In this document: positions 11,241 through 23,500 of the stretch, piece by piece
Position numbering within the stretch: the first letter of the stretch is position 1
Layout: each line of letters starts with the position of its first letter
Assembly: GCA_003988855.1 (NCBI GenBank)
Contig: QYAI01000130.1
Coordinates: 1-64,000, forward strand
Direction of reading: 5' to 3'
Length of the DNA: 64,000 nt
From: Arachnopeziza araneosa
Lineage: Eukaryota; Ascomycota; Leotiomycetes; Helotiales; Arachnopezizaceae
The notes under the pieces: generated by a model
Databases searched by the model: none
What the model saw: only the letters and a program-made list of their open reading frames with translations
What the model was told of the DNA's origin: nothing
Position numbers and translations under genes: made by a program

Positions 11241-12743
11241 CTACTGACCAGGTACACCTCCGCTCGGCTCACCCTCGAGTCGTTCTCTCTGCACCATAAC
11301 CCGCTCATTACAAATATCAATAAACATCTCGAACTTTTGGATCATCTTATCCTTATTCCTTAGTTGCTCCTTCAGATCCTCAACCTCCTTCCGCCACGCC
11401 TCCTTTGTCTTTTCCACTTCGGCTTGAGCATTCGCAACCTCAGTTCTTAGTTCGGCTCTAAGCTTCTCCTCGAAAGTCATGGGCGGCTTTTTATAAAAGG
11501 TGGGTAGTTCCTCCATAGCGGTAGCTTCAACACGGGATGGGTCACGCTTGATGGCCGCACGGGCGTTGTAGATATCTCTTGGGAGGTAGCGGACTGTGGG
11601 ATTCTCACGGTGGAGAATCTCGAGGGTCTCTTTTACCGAGACACCTGTTGTTTATTAGTAGACGCTCATTTGCTTTGGTAGTAAGGCAAAGGAAATACCA
11701 TTCTCTTCCAGAGCCTTGACAGCCGCAATGGCCTTCGGGTCCAGCTTTCTCGCTCCGGGATGCTCCGTGGGGCTATCGCTGGGCGGATGATTATGCATCA
11801 AATGCTCGCCGTCGATTCTACCTCTCAATAACCACGCCGTCTTATTTTCCAATCCAAAAACTCCAAACTCGCACCCGCATTTTCTTGACTTGGTTTTTCG
11901 TTGACGCGCTTCGCCGGGCACCTTCTCTTTATTTGTTCCGCCCCGATCACATATCAAAAAGACTTTCTTCAGGCCTCGATTGTCCCGCTTTGACCGACCA
12001 ATCACAAACGCATAGCCATGTGCTAGAGCGTGCGCTTGAGCGAATGCGAAAAGAGCCTCAAAGGTTGGAAACGAGCCGCCAGGTGGGGGGGAGAGCATCT
12101 CGCCTTGGATGATCGCGGGGCCACTCGTAGGAGACCCAGTGGGGTTGAGTGAAGTAGAGGGAGAGTTAAGCTGCTGTTCAATAGCTAATTGAGGGTCGAT
12201 CATCGAGAGATCTTGAGTGCTGTCATCGGGATGGTCATTCTGGCCGGGTCCGCCAAGACTCGAGTTATTCGCAGGGGAGGAGTTCATGGTAGATCGCTGG
12301 GTATTAAGATGTTGAAGTGCGGGGGAGCCTGATTGTCTTTGCACCGAAGATATCGAAGACGTAGGGTTCATAGCATGATTGACGCTCATAGACGGGTTTT
12401 GCGGTGCGCCATTTCCTGGCATATGAATTGTCGTCCCAAGCGGGGGAGGACGGCGTTGTGGCGTAGTTGAGCCAGATCCTCCCGATGCATTGCTCAAGAC
12501 TCCTTGTGCGATCTGCTGTTCAGCGGACACTCCAGTGTTGCCATTGTTTCGTGGAGGACCTGGGTTCGTGGTATAAGGACCAGAATACGGGGACTTGTGC
12601 GTTTGTTGAATAGGTCGAAGGACGCCCATACCCGAGCGACCGAAGGCATGCTGTTGCGAAGGTGATGGATTCGCGACATTGGGGGACACTCGAAAAACAT
12701 GTTGGCTTGCTTGAGAGAACTGTGATTGTGGAGTTGAAGACAT
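11241..12743 (-). CDS. FAR1-type zinc-finger DNA-binding protein without transposase body
   Basis: Two exons on the minus strand, 12743-11699 and 11644-11241, joined over a 54-nt intron (GTATTT, branch TACTAAT, CAG), give 482 residues. Residues 1-220 are Pro/Ser/Gln/Asn-rich and disordered. About 223-318 form a FAR1/WRKY-GCM1-like zinc-binding domain: SFPTFEALFAFAQAHA, then YAFVIGRSKR, a lone Cys in FLICDRGG, KSRKCGCEF, and the closing HLMHNHPP with its His ligands. In fungi this domain is best known as the N-terminal DNA-binding part of Mutator-like transposases. No transposase core or SWIM finger follows; instead there is KETLEILHREN / VRYLPRDIYNAR and a charged coiled coil (about 404-470). 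A domesticated-transposase transcription factor is the likely reading. It lies tail-to-tail with tyw1, 193 nt away. Confidence 0.75.
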
Positions 12744-13052
12744 CTCTCTTTCAGGTTGCTGGCGAAGTGCTTCGAGTGGCAGGTGTGTGTATCAAGGAAC
12801 GGAGTCATTTATGATGTCGGGGTGTTCTTAAAAAAGCTGACAAAGAATACTCATCACGTGCACCGCCATCTCAACTTAGTTCTTGAATATCCTCTATTTT
12901 TATTCTGTATTATGATGATTTGAAAGTATGACTCGTTCTAATGCCAGCTATCCAAAGTCCTTTTTGACACCTCCATAGGTGTCAACCAGATGATATATAA
13001 CTCCGTTCGCAATGCTATGTTTCCGAAACAAAATGGACGGGCTGCAGAAAAT
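12744..13052. other. Intergenic stretch
   Basis: This 309-nt gap lies between the 3' end of the DUF3112 gene and the start of the FAR1-type gene, both on the minus strand. It should hold the FAR1-type gene's promoter. No gene is seen. Confidence 0.55.
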
Positions 13053-14233
13053 CTAGACTGTAGATTCTGTAATAGAAGCTTTAACTCCAGATTCCAAATC
13101 GTTATTCCTTTTCTTGGTTTTCTCTCCCCCTTCCTGATTATCAAAAACCTCTTCCTCGTCGTTGACTCTATCCGCAAAGCTAGGTCGTCTGTTATCCTCG
13201 GCTGACTTCCCAACAGAGTAAGATCCAGGACCATGAGCGCCATTGGGAACGTGAAATCTCTTGTCAACTCTCAGGAAAATATAAAGATAAACAACTATGA
13301 TCTCAACTGTGAAGTTGAAGAGGTAAAAACATGCTTTCGAGTGATACCAAGCGGGATGGGCGATTGGTCTTGGTACATAAGCGATTCCAGTTCTGAACGC
13401 AGCTCCAAGGGTGAGGATGATGGATGAGAAAATGAGGATAGCAATCTTGGTTCGGTGACGCCCCTCTCCAAATTTCTCGACTGGTTGCTTGGGAAGAAAA
13501 ATAAGTCGCAGGGCTAGAAGCGGAAGAGGAAGAAAGGCGGCGACAGCAAAATATGTGCTTCCAAAAAGTTGAATATCTCGGTCAATGCGTCTGGTGTTGT
13601 GTGATAAGGTATAGAAGGTTTGAACCACGGCAGTAATAAGTGCGATCAACACTATCACGATAGTCGCGTAGTAAATTTTGAACGCCCAAGAAAACCACAT
13701 CGCCCATGCCCAGGTCGGATGTGAGGCCCGCACAATTCGTTGAGCAAAAATGAGGTTGACGATGAAAAGAAGGATGACTCCTGCCGAGACAAAGATATTG
13801 GCGGCGATGGCGACTCTGACATTGGTGAGGTGAGTGCTCCAGACCAAGCGCATCACCAATGTGGTGATCCGTGCCATACACTGGAACACCTGGGAGTCAG
13901 CATCTTCTTTTAAGCGCGTGTGTTAGGAGTGAGGAGGATCGAATGCTCCAGATGCAGTTGTCCTGAGAGTGCATCACTTGAATACTCTGTCTCAGGAGCA
14001 AAAATAATGAAGGATTGATAGAGCCCGGGAATACTTACGAAGCCAAACAGCATGCCAGACATGATGAACTTCTTGCCTCGTCGTTGGTTGATCTGGAGGA
14101 TTGTCATATGGCATGCAGCTCCGATGACGAAGAGCAGCAGAAAAACGGCGCTGATTGGATCGTCCACCTTGATCGATGGAATTCCTCCTAGGCCAGCATT
14201 TGCTGTTGGGTACGGAGGGCCTTTGATCATCAT
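13053..14233 (-). CDS. DUF3112-family multi-pass membrane protein (GPCR-like)
   Basis: Two exons, 14233-14039 and 13880-13053, separated by a 158-nt intron with GTAAGT donor, give 340 residues. The acceptor at 13881 is chosen over one nine bases upstream because it restores LFGFCMARI, which matches the family. About seven hydrophobic helices are visible (for example VFLLLFVIGAACHMTIL, ANIFVSAGVILLFIVNLIF, YYATIVIVLIALITAVV, STYFAVAAFLPLPLLALRL, IVVYLYIFL). Recognisable family segments are QINQRRGKKFI, NLIFAQRIVRASHP and NTRRIDRDIQLFG. The cytoplasmic tail (from about 280) is charged. These fungal proteins carry the label DUF3112 and are sometimes named family C-like G-protein-coupled receptors; ligand and signalling role are unknown. 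The seven-helix topology is what I see; receptor function is only inference. Confidence 0.82.
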
Positions 14234-15182
14234 CTAGATATCATCAGGAAAAGGACGTGAAAACCACTTGGGACTAATTTACCGCTCCCGAAGCCGACAT
14301 AACGAAATCAGACTCTTATAGATGGGCCTGTGGCGGTGGTGTGGTTTGGTGTGGTGTAGTGTTTTGGTTTAGTTTCTTTGTGCCTGCTCCTATGATGGGC
14401 AGACTATGCTCATGAAATGGGGGATGTAAGACAAGTCGATTGTAATTATGATTTGAGTGTGAAAATAAAGGCAGTCCGCAAGGGAGGAGCGAGCGCCGTA
14501 CTTATCTTCTAACAACATCATCATCTCGCTCACTTGTTCGCGCTCCGAGGAGACTATCCAAGACAGGTGTACCCAGATTTACACCAGATCTCGGGGCCAC
14601 GGGGCTGGCAGAACACCGACCACGGCGGGATGTGGCGCTTGTGACCCAATCAAGATTCTTCTCCTGGCGAGAATGCATTGGGTTCATCCTTTGAACGTTG
14701 GGTGGGCAGGGGTTAGGAGGGAAAAGGTTTCACGCCGACACGGGTTATCCTGATCCAAACCGGGTTTTCCTGATTTCTCCTGATCCAAAGCCTTGCGTTC
14801 GGCCTTCGCAGCCTCTTCGCATCCCGTCTGCCCTACTTGAGAAACCTCGCTTCGGCTTTCACTGGCCAGCTGAGCGAGCGAGCAACATAAACTGGACGCC
14901 AATCAATTCACACTTCGCGCCTCGCGCAATGCGGAGATATCAAGAGAGAGGGACTACTACAAAACCTAAACTTCTGGCAGTAATCGCTTTGCATTTAGTA
15001 TAAGAGTCTAATGCAAGTGTACAAAAGTCACGCTGAGGCATCGGAGAACATGCCGTCCGTGATTCCGTGTAGCTACTCTCGTCACGCCCTCAAGGAAGCC
15101 ACCTGCTTGAAACTCACAGAATTTTCATCGCTTCTGTAGCACTTTTATCATGGCCTTCGACCGAGACGAGCCTCCATCTAAA
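14234..15182. other. Intergenic stretch, no gene seen
   Basis: This 949-nt gap contains the DUF3112 gene promoter and the 3' flank of the PP2A gene. A GT-rich low-complexity run (GGTGGTGTGGTTTGGTGTGG type) lies at about 14332-14372 just upstream of the DUF3112 start. The segment at about 14745-14790 contains CCTGATCCAAA twice. A 101-codon ORF at 14698-15003 has no protein-like features. Confidence 0.55.
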
Positions 15183-16504
15183 CTAGAGGAAGTAGTCGGG
15201 TGTACCTGTCAAAGTCAGACGCTGCATGTAATGGGAAGAGATTTAGGGAAAACTAACGCCGTGAAACCATAGGTTCGCCAGCTCTTGGGCAGGGGTCGAA
15301 TTGGAGGCTGTCAAATGTTAGTGGGGAAACAAGCAAATGGATCTGCTCGGAACTCACAAGGTATACTTCAAGTGCTCGTCAATCTCCATGATTGCAGCTT
15401 GGTTACCGCATCGGTAGCAATAATTTGGAGCTACAATGTCAGTCAAATGAGTAAAATTCTCATGAGCAAAGCATACCAGAGAAGATAGTGACCACATTCC
15501 TATCCTGCGACCAGTTATAACCCTCCATAACTAACTGATGTGCTCTTGCGACAAGAGTTAACCCGTTGTTGTGGTTGAAGGCCTCGGAGATATCCTGTCC
15601 GAAAGTATATCCTGCACCTCTAGGAGATATTCCCCATCCGCATCTGTCATCTGGATCTGACCAAAGCAAGTCGCACATTGGCCCCTCATGAGGCACCTCT
15701 TGAATGCGATCAAGGGCTCTAATGTTATCTAGCGTGTCGATACTTGGGGACAGGCCTCCATGGAGGCAGAAGATTTGATTATCGATGAGAGCAGTAAGAG
15801 GGAGGTAATCGAAAAGGTCGGTAAAGTACTTCCAGACATTGGCATTGCCGTATTTTCGGAGACATTCATCGTAGAAGCCATATACTTGGGTGATCTGGCG
15901 AGATTCGTGATTCCCACGGAGAATGGTGATGCGTTGGGGGTATCGGATTTTGAGAGCAACAAGAAGGGTGACGGTCTCTACAGAGTAGTAACCTCGATCG
16001 ACATAGTCGCCTTAAATAGCATATTAGAGCCTTTCCAACCTTTTCTAAAATAGAACGTACCCATGAATAGATAGTTCGTATCTGGGTTGGGACCACCAAT
16101 TCTGAACAACTCCATCAAATCATGAAACTGCCCGTGGATATCTCCACAGACTGTTACGGGACATTTCTCATATTGTTAGTCTTCTCGCGGGGCAAAGAGG
16201 TGAAGAGACTGCCTTACAACGGGCTGAACATTAGATTCCTCCTGCAAGACTTCTCGTGCCTATCCAAAGCGTTGTCAGTCTCCAAATAGAGCAAAACCGT
16301 TCGCAGACCTCTGCTAGAATGGTCGATTCCTCGACAAGGGCATACCTTCTCGCAGAGTCTTTGAACATCCACCTCCGCCAACTGCTTGCAGTTCATGAGG
16401 CTCTCAATCCAGCCATCTAGAGTGGGAATCGAAGCCGGTTCTGTGGCGGGAGATAATCTTGGGGGCTCAGGCGCGCGGCCAACGTCCTCCATATTGGTAT
16501 CCAT
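15183..16504 (-). CDS. pph-1: Protein phosphatase 2A catalytic subunit
   Basis: Seven exons on the minus strand: 16504-16346, 16259-16218, 16166-16061, 16010-15477, 15430-15358, 15307-15258, 15205-15183; 328 residues. All phosphoesterase motifs are present: GDIHG (75-79), GDYVDRG (103-109), RGNHE (134-138), and the PP2A-specific LDGWIESLMNCKQL, YGFYDECLRKYG and the C-terminal TPDYFL, whose Leu is carboxymethylated in PP2A. The last exon is only 23 nt and encodes this tail. PP2A-C is the metal-dependent Ser/Thr phosphatase core that pairs with scaffold and regulatory subunits in cell cycle, septation and signalling. The ATG at 16504-16502 is chosen because the frame upstream begins with TTG; it has an A at -3. 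The N-terminal ~25 residues are variable, as in other fungi. The acceptor before exon 3 follows a G (GAG), slightly unusual. Confidence 0.95.
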
Positions 16505-16868
16505 GGTATCTTTTGTTATTACAGCCTGTCGGGTGGGTAGGTCGCGGGGAAGCTGGTATGACGACAAGGTCGCGGTGAGGAAATCTAAGCAAGGCTCCTT
16601 TGTGTTATTCGTAGCAGCTGCCGAGGGAATAGAAGAAATGTGCGGACAGCGTCACTATCGTGCCAGGCAAGTATCTGGTGGGTTATCTCAGGTTGTTTGA
16701 TATGTTGATACAAGCAGTGCGAAGATTAAAGGTTCAACATTCGCTTAGCGCGAGCCCAATGCGGAAAGAAGGCATATGCACCAAAATTAGGATCATGCTT
16801 GTTTGTATCCATTCACTTTATATAATTGCGCCACAATCATAGTTATTCATTGCCACGAACACCTATTT
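16505..16868. other. Intergenic / PP2A promoter
   Basis: This 364-nt gap lies between the end of EXO84 and the start of the PP2A catalytic gene, both on minus. It should hold the PP2A promoter and the EXO84 3' flank. No coding sequence is supported. Confidence 0.55.
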
Positions 16869-18951
16869 CTACATGAGACCTAACCCGACGACTTTGTCCG
16901 TAGATCCTTCCATCTCTTGGCCCACCATCCCTCTAAAGTCCAAACCAACTTCAGATAACATTTTCGCATGTTCTTTTGCTTGGTTCATACATTCTTTCCA
17001 GACTGGGCCACCAGGATCAGTACTGCTCAACTGTCTGGCAAGAATTATATTGAACGCATCAACTTGTTCCTTGGCCCATTTTACGCAGGCGCTCATGAGC
17101 AGAGATGGGAAGCATGTCTGAAATGTTGAGACGGTATTCCTGATGATTGTGAAGTATACAAAAGATACCTCCCAAATGTATTGATGCAGATTCCCCTCAA
17201 AAATGCATTGTCTAAAGAATCAGCGTTGGGAGTTCAGAAAGTTCTAAGGATAAATACCTTGATCTCTTATGTATCATGTTTCCTCTCGCCTCTAGGTAAG
17301 CTTCTCTTGCACGATCCTCAAAGCCAAGTCGAGCTAGCCAATTGACATTGCGTTTTGTCTTCTTCGGCTCATTGTGAGTATCGACCAGCTCACGCGTGAT
17401 AAGTCCTGCAAGTTTGGTAGCACGCTCATCGGCCTTAAATGTGATAAAGTCCTGAGCGACAATATTGTTTTTGAGACCTTTGGCTAATGAGTTAAGCTTT
17501 TCAACTCTTTGTACAGCAATATCGAATCTTTGAAGTGCGATGTCAATATCAAGTTCATCTACTTGAGACTCTACCCAACGTAAATTTTGCTGTTTGCCGT
17601 CAACTTCTATCAGCATGTCCTTGATGTCTGATAGAGTTTCTAGCAGCTCTGTCTTCTTAAGTAGCCCAGGATCTCGAGATGCAAAATAGTTAATAGTTTC
17701 CTTTGCCTTATTGCTGGACTCCATCTCAGTTCGGAGGCTCTTGCGTAACTCCTCCACAGCTTTTCTGAAATTTGTCATCAGACTTTGTTTAGCGGAGTCA
17801 TCGGATTTTTCAGTACGGTAAGTGAACGATTCTTGCCCAACTCCCCGAATCATAATAGCATCTGCTACTTTGTTTCTAACACTTGTTGATTCGCTTGTTC
17901 CTGCCAAATCAACCATTTCAATGTCTAACAAAGGCCAACATCGATCAGCGACAAGTTTGGAGGGCGCTTGTCTCTGGTCTGCTCCGCTTCCTTCTACTTT
18001 CCGTTTCTTACGAGATGCGATAAGTAGGTGATCGTTTAAAAGGATAATTTGCATAGCTCGTCTCGATTTCCACGTTGCATTGTCGAGCTCAATCCATAAT
18101 CCAGCATTCTGAACAACGTGCCGCCCAGGAATTGCAGGGAGAAATTTCTGCGAGCCTTCAACTGTCTTCCATAATGCTTGGAGCTGTGAATTCCACATTG
18201 CTGTACGGTCAGCAACTGAGCTTCGTTTGTCTCTCTTGCTCAAAGTAGTTGAGAAGCCAGTGTCAAAATCAGAATCATTCGTTAACTGTGAAGATGTTGT
18301 CCTAAGTGCTGTGGTGTTGGTTTTTAGATCTGACATGAGATTTCGCAATGCCCGCATCTCCCCTTTCAGCTTCTCAGCCTCTTTGCTAATCTTGATGAAT
18401 CGGTCTCTATTTTGGTAAACATTCTGTTGTAAGTCGGTAGATGCTCGATTTCGCATCTTTTGTAGAGACTTCTGGTATTCATCAATATCTTGCTCCGAGG
18501 CATCGCTCAATAGATTGGCAATGTATTGTTCTGGGCGTAGGGACGGATCATTCAGTGCCTTTTTGTCTAATTTTAATCCTGGTCCTCTTCCAGGAGAAGA
18601 TCCTTGTCCTCGGTCGTCTGTAGATGCATACTGAGAAGGTAATGAGGGGACATTAGGAAGTGGAGGTACAGTTGGGTCGTAGTTGTCAGGAAGATTGTTG
18701 AATCGAGTGGAATAACGGCGTTTGACAAGATCAGCAGTCTATTCAATTCATTAGTAGGATCAAAGTATGGTTATTATTCATACCTTTCCGCTAGCTTGGG
18801 GCCGCTGTGGGGGAGCATCGAATGAGGACTTTGCTGGACGTGAAATATCTCCCTGTGGTATAGGACCAGATATCTGTTTGGGAGCGCTGATAGCTGGGCG
18901 GCCCTTTCTCTTGGTTCGAAGAGAAATTCCCTTGCCCTTTTCCTCCGACAT
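16869..18951 (-). CDS. exo84: Exocyst complex component EXO84
   Basis: Three exons on minus, 18951-18784, 18738-17258 and 17211-16869, give 663 residues. The N-terminal ~125 residues are basic and disordered. A Vps51-type coiled segment follows (about 125-215: PEQYIANLLSDASEQDIDEY, then MRNRASTDLQQNVYQNRDRF), then a PH domain (about 255-370, starting FLPAIPGRHVVQNAG), then the helical exocyst domain with FIEGNLHQYIWE-like wording (here FEGNLHQYIWE) and the C-terminal LMSACVKWAKEQVDAF. EXO84 is one of eight exocyst subunits that tether secretory vesicles at the hyphal tip and septum. The ORF as first read ends at an in-frame stop in the 46-nt second intron; splicing restores the conserved C-terminus. 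It lies head-to-head with tom20, 234 nt apart. Confidence 0.93.
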
Positions 18952-19185
18952 TATGCAAAGTAATTGATCAAGAGGAATTGTCTTCGACTTCCTCTGATAT
19001 AGTACGGTAGGAAAGCTCGCGTCTCGGGAAGTGGTTTCAACCCAGGGCTAGAGTTGTGGCGCGGCTCCCTCCTGGGGCCCAAGCTCAAAAAGTTCGAAGC
19101 CTCTCCTGTCTACAAGCCTGCCTGCAGCATTCTAACCTATTTACTTGCATCGACCAGGTATCCCGAAGACGCAAGTACACGCAAA
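18952..19185. promoter_or_regulatory. Bidirectional promoter region between exo84 and tom20
   Basis: Only 234 nt separate the two start codons of divergently transcribed genes, so both promoters and both 5' leaders must share this space. I cannot point to a specific factor site. The call rests on gene arrangement and not on a motif. Confidence 0.6.
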
Positions 19186-19883
19186 ATGGTCCAAACCTCT
19201 ACAATTGTTGCCGCAACAGTTGGCACAGTCGCTACAGGCTTTGTTGGTACGTACTCTGGCTTTGCGACCTGCGGATTCTACTAACAACAAATCGCCAGCA
19301 TATGCAATTTATTTCGATTACAGGCGTCGAAATGACCCTCAATTCCGTAAACAATTGAAGAAGGAATCGAAAAGACAAGCTAGAGCTGCGAAAGAAGAGG
19401 CCGAAGCACAAACTGTACGACAAAGGCAGGCTCTGCGCGCTGCCGTGAAAGAAGCTCAGGAGGAAGGATTCCCTACCGATGTTGAGGAGAGAGAAGCATA
19501 TTTCATGAATGAAGTTGCTAGGGGAGAGGCTTTAAGTGGTGATGGTATGCTCCCTCGAGACCTGGATTGGACGTGTCTAACAGCCTCCAGGTGATAATAA
19601 CGTTGAGGCTGCTTTGTGCTTCTACAAGGCGTTAAAGGTCTATCCAACTCCGTCAGATCTCATTACAATCTATGATAAAACTGGTAAGTCACAGATTTCA
19701 GGAGTTTATGACCAGCGATCAGCTTGTCTTTTCCTCATCCGTCAAGTTCTCCCATACTCAAGATATATATTGGCTAACTTCCGTATAGTGCCCAAGCCTG
19801 TTCTTGATATACTCGCGGAGATGATTGCAGCAGATTCGTCCCTGAATGTCGGGCCATTTGGAGGTGGACCCGGGCTTGATTAG
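19186..19883 (+). CDS. tom20: Mitochondrial import receptor subunit TOM20
   Basis: Four exons, 19186-19246, 19299-19544, 19591-19683 and 19789-19883, give 164 residues. A single N-terminal membrane anchor (about 5-27, TSTIVAATVGTVATGFVAYA) is followed by YFDYRRRNDPQFRK, a basic helix, and the receptor domain with EEGFPTDVEEREAYFMNEVA, a TPR-like helix pair (AALCFYKALKVYPTPSDLI) and PKPVLDILAEM. TOM20 is the outer-membrane receptor that binds mitochondrial presequences and passes precursors to the TOM channel. The C-terminus ends GPFGGGPGLD. All three introns join in phase and restore the family sequence, so the exon model is secure. Expression probably starts in the 234-nt region shared with exo84. 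Confidence 0.94.
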
Positions 19884-20564
19884 CTCTCTCACTTCACACG
19901 ACACCCACACACTCTTCTCTCCTCTCCACAAACGCGCGACTTCGATGAACTTCACTAGGTATATTTTCTCGTCTCCTGCTCCGGATGCAACTGGATACTG
20001 CTTCTCATGCGGCGTGCCGCACTGTTGTAAATCAATTAGCGCGCCTTCTATTCAACAATTTCTGTACATTGCCAAAATTATGAGAGTACGACTATGGTAG
20101 CGACGACTTGGTATTCTAGAAGGGAGATACGTAATATAAGAAATCAGAGCCTCAAAACCTAATCTTCTGTTCACGTGACTTGGTGTTTGATAACTCTTCC
20201 CCAAGTAAATATTTAATGTTGGGGACCATGAATACCACTTGAAAATCTTCTGGTAATCTTTAAAACCCCCTTTTGAGTGCATCTGCTTTACAGTTGTAGA
20301 TGATTTGCTGTGAGTTGCTATTTGTTGATGCATAAATTATGCAAGCCAGCAGGGTCTTTAAACCCCCTGCGGCCGCGAAGGAAGGCGCGTTGAGGTACGT
20401 TGCGGGTATCAAAGTCAATAACTATCACAGGAACTTCAATAATCAACCACGACCTTATCTCAAAACATCACAACACGTCCAACTGAATCCACAGCCGCCT
20501 CTAGTGGATCACGAAATGATTATGGACTTTCTCCACAACTTCTAAACGAAATCTATACACAAAA
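19884..20564. other. Dynein promoter and 5' leader with an upstream ORF
   Basis: This 681-nt gap separates tom20 and the dynein gene. It contains an ATG-initiated ORF of 68 codons (20339-20545) that ends 19 nt before the dynein ATG, plus a tiny one at about 20328. If the transcript starts upstream of 20339 these would be upstream ORFs; the ORF itself shows no family features. A GTACGT sequence at about 20396 could be a leader intron donor. Confidence 0.5.
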
Positions 20565-23500
20565 ATGATGGAGAGCTTGGTGACCTCCCCGGGCATGGGG
20601 AGTCCTAACACGAACGGGACAGATCCTTTCGCAGCAGATCCAGATGAGATTGTAGAATACCTGAAGAGAATCCTCGAGATTACATTAGGTGCTACACGCG
20701 AAGAACTAGAGAAAGATGGGAGTTTGCTTTCTCCAGACTCAAGACCACAGACTGTTCAACGATGCACTCGATTTGCTTCAGAAAACCAAACGGCCCTCTA
20801 TGCATTAAAAGTGGTTTCATCTGACGGTGTATTAGATGGTGTATCTAATCCTTCAAGTAATATATTCTATTCAGAGTGCTAGAATGCCTGGCTAATAATC
20901 TTTAGATTCTTTGTCTTACAACTATATTTTGGCGACGGAAATCGAATACTCTCCTTCAACGACTGCATCGATTGCGCTGTTGAAACGACCACTTCCAATA
21001 GATCCAACGATACCCATAAATTCACAAATACAAATTATTAATTTCCCTGGTGCGGCATCTTTGAACAACGTTGCAAGTGGACAAGGAGGTCCCTCGATCA
21101 GTCCTTATGAAGTTCTTCACTCTCTTGTACATCTTGCGCTGGCGCCATACTTTGATGCATATACAAAGACACAACATACAACTAATGGGACGCGCAGTCG
21201 ATCGGACGTGGACGCGAAAACTGGTATTCCTGTGACGAAGAAGAGGATAGCTGAGCTGGAATTGAGTTTGCTACACCTTCATCAGAACATCGAAATTCCA
21301 GAGTTGACCCTCGCCCTGCATCCCCAGGTTCAATTTGCTTTGGATGATGCTGCTGCTCGGGGCACGAAGGCCTCGATCGACATTATAAAACCCGCTAGTC
21401 TTTTGCAAGACAGCGCATTTCTGAACAATCTGCAGTCTATTGTGAATGGATGGATCAAGTCGATACAGAATAACACGAAGATGACTCGGGATGCCTCGAG
21501 TGGGAGTGCCACACAAGAAATCAACTTTTGGTTGTCTATGGAATCCGCGCTAGAGCATATCGAAGCTCAACTAGCGAGTGATGGAGTACGGCTGACCATG
21601 GAAATTCTTCGGGCAGCCAAACGATATCAAGCCGCCGTGAGTTTTGTTGCTGATACTGGGTTAAAGGAAGCTACAGAACAGGTTCAGAAGTATAACCAAC
21701 TTATGCGGGACTTCCCTCTGGACGAATTACTTTCTGCAACGTCTTTGGCAAAAGTACAGGACGCCCTAGGTTTGATATTCAGCCATCTCAATAAAAAGCT
21801 TCGGATATGTCCTTACCCTATTCGACGAGCATTACCTCTTGTTGAAGCGATTTCAGCTGATTTGGACACTAAGTTGCATTCATTACTGCATGGTCGATCT
21901 TTAATGCACCTGGACTACCGGGAATTCAAGATCCTCATGGCAAGTGCTGATTCTATTTGGCGAGCATGGGATGAGAACGTCAAAGAATTTACAAATGTTG
22001 CTCGAGAGGTCACCCGCCGGAGAAATGAAAAATTCATTCCTATTAAAATAACTCCTAAGCATGCGGATCTTCAGGCTCGACTGAAATACGTCAGCACTTT
22101 CCGTGACAACCATGAACAGTTACAACGGACCATCGTCAACGTATTGGGACCCAAGAGCGGAGAAGGCCAAGGTGCCTCCAACGGGGTTGTGCTTGTAGAA
22201 GAAATGGGCGATGTAGATGCTGTCGAAGAAGTCCAACAAGCGTACGCTGCGTTGAACAACGTCGATCTGCTTGATGTTACCCCCGAAGGCACTCAAACAT
22301 GGGTCCAGGCTGAAATCACTTATAATGAGCGAACTGAGCAAGTAGAGAAGTCTATTATTGCAAGATTGCAAGACCGATTGGCTATTGCAAAAACGGCAAA
22401 CGAGATGTTTAGAGTCTTCTCAAAATTCAACGCTCTCTTCGTTAGACCAAAGATTCGTGGTGCTATCACAGAATACCAGACTCGGCTTATTGATAATGTC
22501 AAGAACGATATCTCAGCTCTCCATGAGCGATTTAAGCAACAATATGGACATTCTGAAGCTCATGCTATGGCTCAACTCCGAGATCTACCTCCTGTATCGG
22601 GAGCAATCATCTGGGCTCGCCAAATCGAAAGACAACTCGATGGGTATATGAAGAGGGTTGAGGATGTCCTTGGAACGGATTGGGCACTTCATGCTGAAGG
22701 ACAGAAACTACAGAATGAAAGTGATCTTTTCCGAAAGAAGCTTGAGGCCCGTCCGATCTTCGAGGCATGGCTTCATGATGTGCGAAGAAAGCAGATCTCA
22801 ATTTCTGGACGTCTTTTCAATATTGTCAAGATCAGAGCTGCTAACTATGCCCTCGAATTAACCGTGAATTTTGATCCCCAGGTTATCGCACTTTTCAAAG
22901 AGACCCGAAACTTACTCTGGCTCAACTATGCTGTACCTCACGAGATCAATAATGTCTCGAAAGAGGCCAAGCGAGTCTACCCTTTTGCTGTCAGCTTAAT
23001 GGAGTCTGTTCGCACTTTCTCTCAAACTAGCCGACAGATTTCTCACATGGCAGATGTAGCGATCTTGTTGAGCGGTTATCAAAACGAGGCTCAGGATTTG
23101 ATCTCAAAAGGCATTCCCTTGAAGTGGGAGTCATTCGTGAACTCATTCGACTTACACAACATCAACAAGCCTTCATACCTCTCCAATGGAATTGGTGGCC
23201 ATCCCATTGCTGTGCGTGGTGAAAGTAAGCATGTTCAATTCGTCCGCGATTTCGCACTTAAAGTATCGGCTCTTCAGGCGAAAACGGGCACTCTCGCTAC
23301 AATCAATGCCACAATTCAGAAGGCGTTGTCTGAATTAGAATCATGCCCCTATGATACAACTTCATTCAACCAACGTCTTGACACTATTCAAAAGGCTGTT
23401 GATCAACTGAATTTGGAGGGCTACACAAACCTTGGATATTGGGTCAGAGAAATGAACGCTCGCATTAAATCAATTCTCCTCGTAAGATTACGGCAGGCAA

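Noticed and set aside
14698..15003. 101-codon plus-strand ORF
   Set aside because: Irregular composition, no domain, lies in the intergenic space between the DUF3112 and PP2A genes.
20339..20545. 68-codon ORF as a separate gene
   Set aside because: Position directly before the dynein start and lack of features make an upstream ORF or chance frame more likely than a gene.
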